From the NCBI GenBank assembly GCA_016789785.1, contig JAEUQE010000029.1, positions 42,374 to 54,690 of the forward strand: a stretch of DNA of 12,317 nucleotides, in the 5' to 3' direction. Numbering within the stretch: the stretch's first letter is position 1; every line of letters starts with the position of its first letter. This document shows positions 8,283-12,317 of the stretch, piece by piece. The notes beneath the pieces are model-generated. The model saw only the letters and a list, made by a program, of their open reading frames with translations. It ran no database searches and was not told the origin of the DNA. The DNA is from Bryobacterales bacterium (GTDB taxonomy: Bacteria > Acidobacteriota > Terriglobia > Bryobacterales > Bryobacteraceae). A program made the position numbers and the translations under genes.

Positions 8283-9665
8283 CTAGGCCTTGATTTCCTC
8301 CAGTTGCTTGGTCGCGATGCCAACGGGGCGATCGATGGGAATGCCCGCGCAGGCGAGGAGGGTGGTGAGCAGGTCTCCCTGATTTCCCTTGACATCCGGC
8401 AGGAAACGTCCCGTCTTGATCGAACCACCGCCTTTGCCGGCAATCACGAACGGAAGGTTTGCGCGGGTGTGCTGATTCCCGTCCTCAAGACCGGTTCCCC
8501 ACATCATGATGCAGTTGTCGAGCAACGTGCCGCCGGCCTCCCGCAGGCTGTGCATCTTTTTCACCATGTAGGCGAACTGCGCGATGTTGAATGCCGTGAT
8601 CGCGGCGACCTTGCGGACCTTTTCCGGCTCATTCTGGTGGTGGGTTTGCGAGTGATGCTGGTCGTTGAACCCAAGTTCCGGATAAGACGCGCCGTTAGGT
8701 GTCGAGCCGATGTAGGTGCTGACCCGAGTCGTATCCGTCTGAAACGCGAGTACGTTCAGATCACACATGACCTGCATGTACTCGCTGCGCTTTTCGCCCT
8801 CCGGGATCTTGATCTCGACCGGCGGCGAATCCGTGGCGTGCCGCTGGCTGGCGCCAATGCCGGCCTTCTCCATGGCTGCTTCTTTCTGCCGGTACTCAAT
8901 GGCAGCGATGCGCCGTTCCACGGATCGCACGCTGTCCAGGTACTCGTCCAGTTTCCGCTGGTCCGATGTGGGCAACGTTCGCCGCAGATCCCTCGCGCCG
9001 CCCAGCACGATGTCCAACAAGCTTCGATCCAGCGCGTTCAGCGGCGAGGATTCGCGCGCTCCGCCTTCCTCCTGCTTCCGGAACAGGCGGTTCAGCACGT
9101 TTCGTGGATTGACCTCGGCGGGGACCGCTTGCGTCGGGGAGCGAAAACTGCAGTGCGAATAGTAGGCCTCATTCAGACCTTCCTGGTTCTCCTTCCATGT
9201 CTGTGGCATCGTGGCCAGTTCCAACGACGGCAACGTGGTGAAGGCGCCAACGTGGTTGGCGGCAATCTGGTCCGCGGAGATGGCGATGCTGATCTCGTTC
9301 CGCTTTTCGGCAGCCGGCAGCGTCGCCGTGAGCCAGGTGGACAATTCGAGCGCGTGGGGAGCTCCGTTAAACGGTGCGATGGGGACGCCGGAAACCCCCT
9401 TCATCATCAGGCACTGATCGAGCACTGGACGCAGTGATTCGAGCGCCGGCGGCGGCGATGAGTGAAAACTATCCGCATCCTTTGGCCAGAACTGATCCAT
9501 GATGACCCCGTGGGGCATGTACATGAATCCAAGGCGCACCGGTGGTTTGTACGTCTTGCCCTTCGGCGTGTCGGCCCAACCCATCGACTCCATGAGCGGC
9601 AGGGCGAGCGAAACGCCCAACCCTTTCAGGCAAGTGCGCCGGTCAATTCTGGCCTTTCTGATCAT
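8283..9665 (-). CDS. DUF1552 family Tat-exported protein
   Basis: This encodes 460 residues from ATG 9665. The N-terminus has a twin-arginine motif (R9-R10-T-C-L-K) followed by a hydrophobic stretch ([17 protein letters not shown]), so folded export by Tat is expected. Conserved blocks of the family are [11 protein letters not shown] (44-54), MMKGVSG (87-93), [12 protein letters not shown] (102-113), [11 protein letters not shown] (130-140), the His-rich DQHHSQTHH (335-343) and [19 protein letters not shown] (381-399). The last resembles the metal-site end of DUF1501/sulfatase-like exported proteins, so a metal-dependent activity is possible. No function is established for DUF1552. It overlaps the 3' end of the DUF1592-family gene by 23 bases, so the two are almost surely cotranscribed and probably translationally coupled. 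These families commonly occur as such pairs in acidobacteria, planctomycetes and verrucomicrobia. Confidence 0.9.
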   Translation of the reverse strand: MIRKARIDRRTCLKGLGVSLALPLMESMGWADTPKGKTYKPPVRLGFMYMPHGVIMDQFWPKDADSFHSSPPPALESLRPVLDQCLMMKGVSGVPIAPFNGAPHALELSTWLTATLPAAEKRNEISIAISADQIAANHVGAFTTLPSLELATMPQTWKENQEGLNEAYYSHCSFRSPTQAVPAEVNPRNVLNRLFRKQEEGGARESSPLNALDRSLLDIVLGGARDLRRTLPTSDQRKLDEYLDSVRSVERRIAAIEYRQKEAAMEKAGIGASQRHATDSPPVEIKIPEGEKRSEYMQVMCDLNVLAFQTDTTRVSTYIGSTPNGASYPELGFNDQHHSQTHHQNEPEKVRKVAAITAFNIAQFAYMVKKMHSLREAGGTLLDNCIMMWGTGLEDGNQHTRANLPFVIAGKGGGSIKTGRFLPDVKGNQGDLLTTLLACAGIPIDRPVGIATKQLEEIKA

Positions 9666-11601
9666 TGAAGCCTCCTCTGTGTTCTTCGATTCGCCTGTGA
9701 GTAAAAGGATAACTCGTCACGACCCCGTCAATCAGCGCCCGCATGCGGTACCCATCGGCGGCAATCTCACCCATCAGGTTGTCCACCACAATTTCGTCGT
9801 AGCCCTCCAACCTTCGGCCCAGTGCGTAAGCCAGCAGCCTCTCCACGAGGTTGCGGGAAAGGTCGCCGCTTCGAGCAGCGATGATGGCTTTCAGATCCTT
9901 GGGGCCCGAAAAACGTTCACCGCTCGGAAGCACACCCGCCGCGTCGACCGGCTGGCCGTTGCTGTCGCGGTCACGCCATCGCCCGATGGCATCGAAGTTT
10001 TCCAAACCGAATCCGATCGGGTCAAGAATCTGATGGCAATTGGCGCAGACGGGGTTCGTGCGGTGCAGTTCGGTACGCTGACGGACGGTGAGGTTGGCGA
10101 CGGCCGTCTGGTCCTGTTGATCCAGGGCGGGGACGTTAGGCGGCGCGGGCGGCACATGCTCCCCAAGCAATTGTTCCAGCACCCACACACCACGCTTGAC
10201 TGGGCTCGTGCGATTGGGGAAGGAGGTTGCCGCGAGAACGCCTGGCATCCCCAGAACTCCGCCGCGATTGACATCCGTCAGCCGGACCCTCCGCATCTGG
10301 GGCCCTCTTACCGTTTTCTCCATGCCATAAATGGGAGCGAGAGTTGCATTGAGGTAGGTGTAATCGCCATCGGCGAAACGGATGACACTTTCGTTCTTGT
10401 GCACGATGCTTTCGAAGAACAGGCGGACTTCATCGTACATAGCCTGCCGCATCTCCGCGGTCATTTGCGGAAACATCGCGGAATCGAAGACCTGCCGCTT
10501 CAACCCGCCCACTCCGAGCCACTGTGCGCCAAATCCGTCAAACAATGCGCGGGAACGAGGATCCTCAATCAGACGTTTTGTCTCCGCCTTCAGCACCGCC
10601 GGCTCATGCAGCGTTCCGCTGTCGGCCAGAGCCATCAGTTTGTCATCGGGCATGGTGGCCCACAAGAGATAAGACAAGCGCGATGCCAGTTGATGGTCGT
10701 CGAGCGGAACGATCCCGGTGCCCGGCCTGGCTTCTCCGGCCGGAGTAATGAACAGGAACTGAGGAGAAACGAGGATCGCCTTGAGCATCAAGTGAAGCGA
10801 CTGCTGGTAGGTCAGGTTGCTGCGCCTTCCCAGTTCGAATGCTTCGACCAGCACATCCAGTTCCGCTTCAGCCGGCGGCCGGCGGTAGGCTTTTCTGGCG
10901 AGAGACCGGGCAATTTGCCGCGCTGCTTCTCTGGGGTTCGGATTCGCCGGGACCGATGCGCCGAAGAGCCGCTTCTCGATCTCGGTCGGCGGGGCGCCTT
11001 TCGGGGCCACAATCCGGCGCAACACCTTGTCGGCGATGGTCAGGTACTGCTCGAGTTGGAGGGGTGAGAGCGAATTAAGATACCCCTCACCGCTGACTTC
11101 ATCCGGCAGTCCATCGGCAATCGACGGTTCGACACCGAACAGATCCCGCAAAGTGTTCCCATACTCGGTTTTGGTCAGCCGGCGGATGACGAAAGGTCCC
11201 GGGTCCTTGTGGCTGAGGTACTTCAGCTTTGCCATCCATGCCGCGAACATTACGCGATCCTCGTCGTTTGGCTGGGGGGCGCCTTTGGGAGGCATGTCAT
11301 GCGCCTTGACTCGGGCGGCCGCCCTCTTCCACTGTTCGGTGAATGCGGCGTGACCGGGAGCCTTGAGCGCAGGTGAGAAATTCACTCCCGCCCGCGTCGG
11401 GCGCCGGTTCTGGTGGCAGGGTATGCAATAAGTCTGGACAAAAGGGGTGACGCGGACCCGAAAGTACTCTTCGGCATCGGCCTTGAGCGCTGCGTGATCG
11501 GCGGCCATCGAGCGGCAGGGCCCGGCCAGGAACAGGATCAGGGAGAAGCCCAGCGATACGGGCACCTTGGCAACACGACGGATCGCAAGAGAGACGGCCA
11601 T
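9643..11601 (-). CDS. DUF1587/1595/1592/1588/1585 multidomain c-type cytochrome-like protein
   Basis: This encodes 652 residues from ATG 11601 with a signal peptide (about 1-34). Two haem c motifs are visible: YCIPCH (C59, C62, H63) in an N-terminal planctomycete-type cytochrome domain, with M103 in HDMPPKG as likely axial ligand, and VCANCH (C519, C522, H523) in the C-terminal half. Domains follow in the order known for this family: DUF1587 about 137-200 ([17 protein letters not shown]), DUF1595 about 225-290, DUF1592 about 300-428 ([15 protein letters not shown]), DUF1588 about 443-543 ([26 protein letters not shown] then the second haem site) and DUF1585 about 565-635. It should be a periplasmic or outer-surface dihaem protein; substrate and redox partner are unknown. 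It is the first gene of the two-gene unit with DUF1552. A GGGGGAG about 13 bases upstream may assist initiation. Confidence 0.92.
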   Translation of the reverse strand: MAVSLAIRRVAKVPVSLGFSLILFLAGPCRSMAADHAALKADAEEYFRVRVTPFVQTYCIPCHQNRRPTRAGVNFSPALKAPGHAAFTEQWKRAAARVKAHDMPPKGAPQPNDEDRVMFAAWMAKLKYLSHKDPGPFVIRRLTKTEYGNTLRDLFGVEPSIADGLPDEVSGEGYLNSLSPLQLEQYLTIADKVLRRIVAPKGAPPTEIEKRLFGASVPANPNPREAARQIARSLARKAYRRPPAEAELDVLVEAFELGRRSNLTYQQSLHLMLKAILVSPQFLFITPAGEARPGTGIVPLDDHQLASRLSYLLWATMPDDKLMALADSGTLHEPAVLKAETKRLIEDPRSRALFDGFGAQWLGVGGLKRQVFDSAMFPQMTAEMRQAMYDEVRLFFESIVHKNESVIRFADGDYTYLNATLAPIYGMEKTVRGPQMRRVRLTDVNRGGVLGMPGVLAATSFPNRTSPVKRGVWVLEQLLGEHVPPAPPNVPALDQQDQTAVANLTVRQRTELHRTNPVCANCHQILDPIGFGLENFDAIGRWRDRDSNGQPVDAAGVLPSGERFSGPKDLKAIIAARSGDLSRNLVERLLAYALGRRLEGYDEIVVDNLMGEIAADGYRMRALIDGVVTSYPFTHRRIEEHRGGFNDQKGQN

Positions 11602-12317
11602 GATCGAGGAATTCTCCCCCTCACGTTACCACGGGAGGCAGCATTTTCCAATCGAAAGAAGAGGTTGAGCGTTTGCGCACACCGCACTTTGCTCTCCCCG
11701 GCGCACGCCGATCCTCCGGACTCAGTGGTGAGAGTCGGGGCAATCACCGCTGCCGCCGCGCGCAGACCGAGCCGGCTCACTGACTTTTGCATGCTTCTTC
11801 TTTCCGGGTTGTTCAGCATTGGCTGAACTGCACATCCCAGGAACGGCAACTTGCGTACCATCTGCACAAACTCGAATAATTCTCAACGCACTACGGCGAT
11901 CGAGAACACCGGGCCACGTTTCCGAGTGCGCACTACTGCGCAGCAGTTGGAGAGAATTGGCCAGAGTGGTGGCTGCGCCACTCAGCATGCGGACGGCCTG
12001 CCGATTGCGCCGGCGAAACATCGAATGAGGAGATCTTACCTGCAGGTGTCGGTCGCTTGTTGTTTTGCGCCAGTATGATCGCCAGCAGCTGCCAATGAAG
12101 TCGATCCGTTGAGGATCCGTCGGCCCGTGCTCGAAGGACTACTCGAAAAGGCCGCTCCCGATCATGAGAGCCAAATAGAACATCCTCACGATCCATCGAA
12201 CCGTCATTGCTGGGAGCCCACGCGAGTGCCTGTGGACGTCATGCCGTCAAGTGGTGTGATCTTCCGAGTTCCGGCAAACCGGAAACCACCGCCGAAAATT
12301 CTTCAAGAAAGAGGTGG
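11602..12317. other. 716 bases without a supportable gene
   Basis: Open frames here are short, overlap one another on both strands and show no recognisable protein motif. Visible structure is limited to a perfect inverted repeat at 11811-11828 (GTTCAGC, loop ATTG, GCTGAAC), a 6-bp repeat at 11964-11983 (GAGTGG/CCACTC) and TTCCGG/CCGGAA near 12266-12281. The promoter of the leftward DUF1592-DUF1552 unit should lie at the left end, but I see no convincing hexamer pair. A frame open from 12079 through the right edge might be the start of a rightward gene, but it has no ATG in its first part and no family I know. Confidence 0.5.

Noticed and set aside
8229..9437. Plus-strand open frame of 402 codons opposite the DUF1552 gene
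   Set aside because: Antisense shadow of a recognised gene; the composition is Arg/Gly-rich with no motif.
9499..11067. Plus-strand open frame of 522 codons opposite the DUF1592-family gene
   Set aside because: It is the antisense shadow of a clearly recognisable gene in GC-rich DNA, with no protein family character of its own.
11538..11792. Minus-strand frame from ATG 11792 (MQKSVSRLGLRAAAA...) with a purine-rich upstream stretch
   Set aside because: It would overlap the start of the DUF1592-family gene in another frame, and only the first 20 or so residues look protein-like; too weak to annotate.
12079..12317. Open plus-strand frame running off the right edge, possible start at TTG 12109
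   Set aside because: No ATG near the start, no ribosome binding site, mixed codon use and no motif. Kept only as a remark on the gene-free end.

Overview
The window (about 60% G+C) looks like chromosomal DNA from a soil or sediment bacterium, most likely an acidobacterium of the Bryobacterales/Solibacter type. The basis is the gene content: an exported DUF1552 protein paired with a DUF1587/1595/1592/1588/1585 haem protein, a secreted VCBS-repeat protein with an Ig-like domain, a two-BON-domain exported protein and several other short exported enzymes. A planctomycete or verrucomicrobial origin is possible on the DUF pair alone. This placement is inference; no rRNA or tRNA is present to test it.

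Layout. 1-1059 (+) is the C-terminal part of a GlcD/D-lactate-dehydrogenase-like FAD oxidase that enters from the left edge. 1328-1823 (+) is a compact BrnT-type toxin gene overlapping a small ribbon-helix-helix antitoxin gene. 2001-2474 (-) is an exported beta-propeller-like protein that stops abruptly at a conserved motif and is probably a 3'-truncated remnant lying tail to tail with the toxin-antitoxin unit. 2582-3490 (+) is an exported metallo-beta-lactamase-fold hydrolase, with an extended -10 element so close to its ATG that a leaderless mRNA is likely. 3506-6663 (-) holds three tandem genes read right to left: BON-domain protein, VCBS/FG-GAP protein, and a YkgJ-type cysteine-cluster protein.

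6664-7129 is a long gene-free stretch with unusually dense RNA-like secondary structure on the plus strand: three copies of one 9-mer that can pair in two mutually exclusive ways before a T7 tract, then immediately a good sigma-70-like promoter, several further stem-loops and a UUCG-capped terminator-like hairpin. This is the most likely place for something undescribed. 7154-8143 (+) is an LpqC/PHB-depolymerase-like exported alpha/beta hydrolase whose nucleophile serine is replaced by alanine. 8283-11601 (-) is a translationally overlapping two-gene unit: a dihaem DUF1592-family protein followed by a Tat-exported DUF1552 protein. 11602-12317 has no gene I can support.

Most products carry export signals (propeller remnant, MBL hydrolase, VCBS protein, BON protein, esterase-like protein, DUF1592 and DUF1552), so the region mainly encodes cell-envelope or extracellular functions. 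I see no single pathway that links them.
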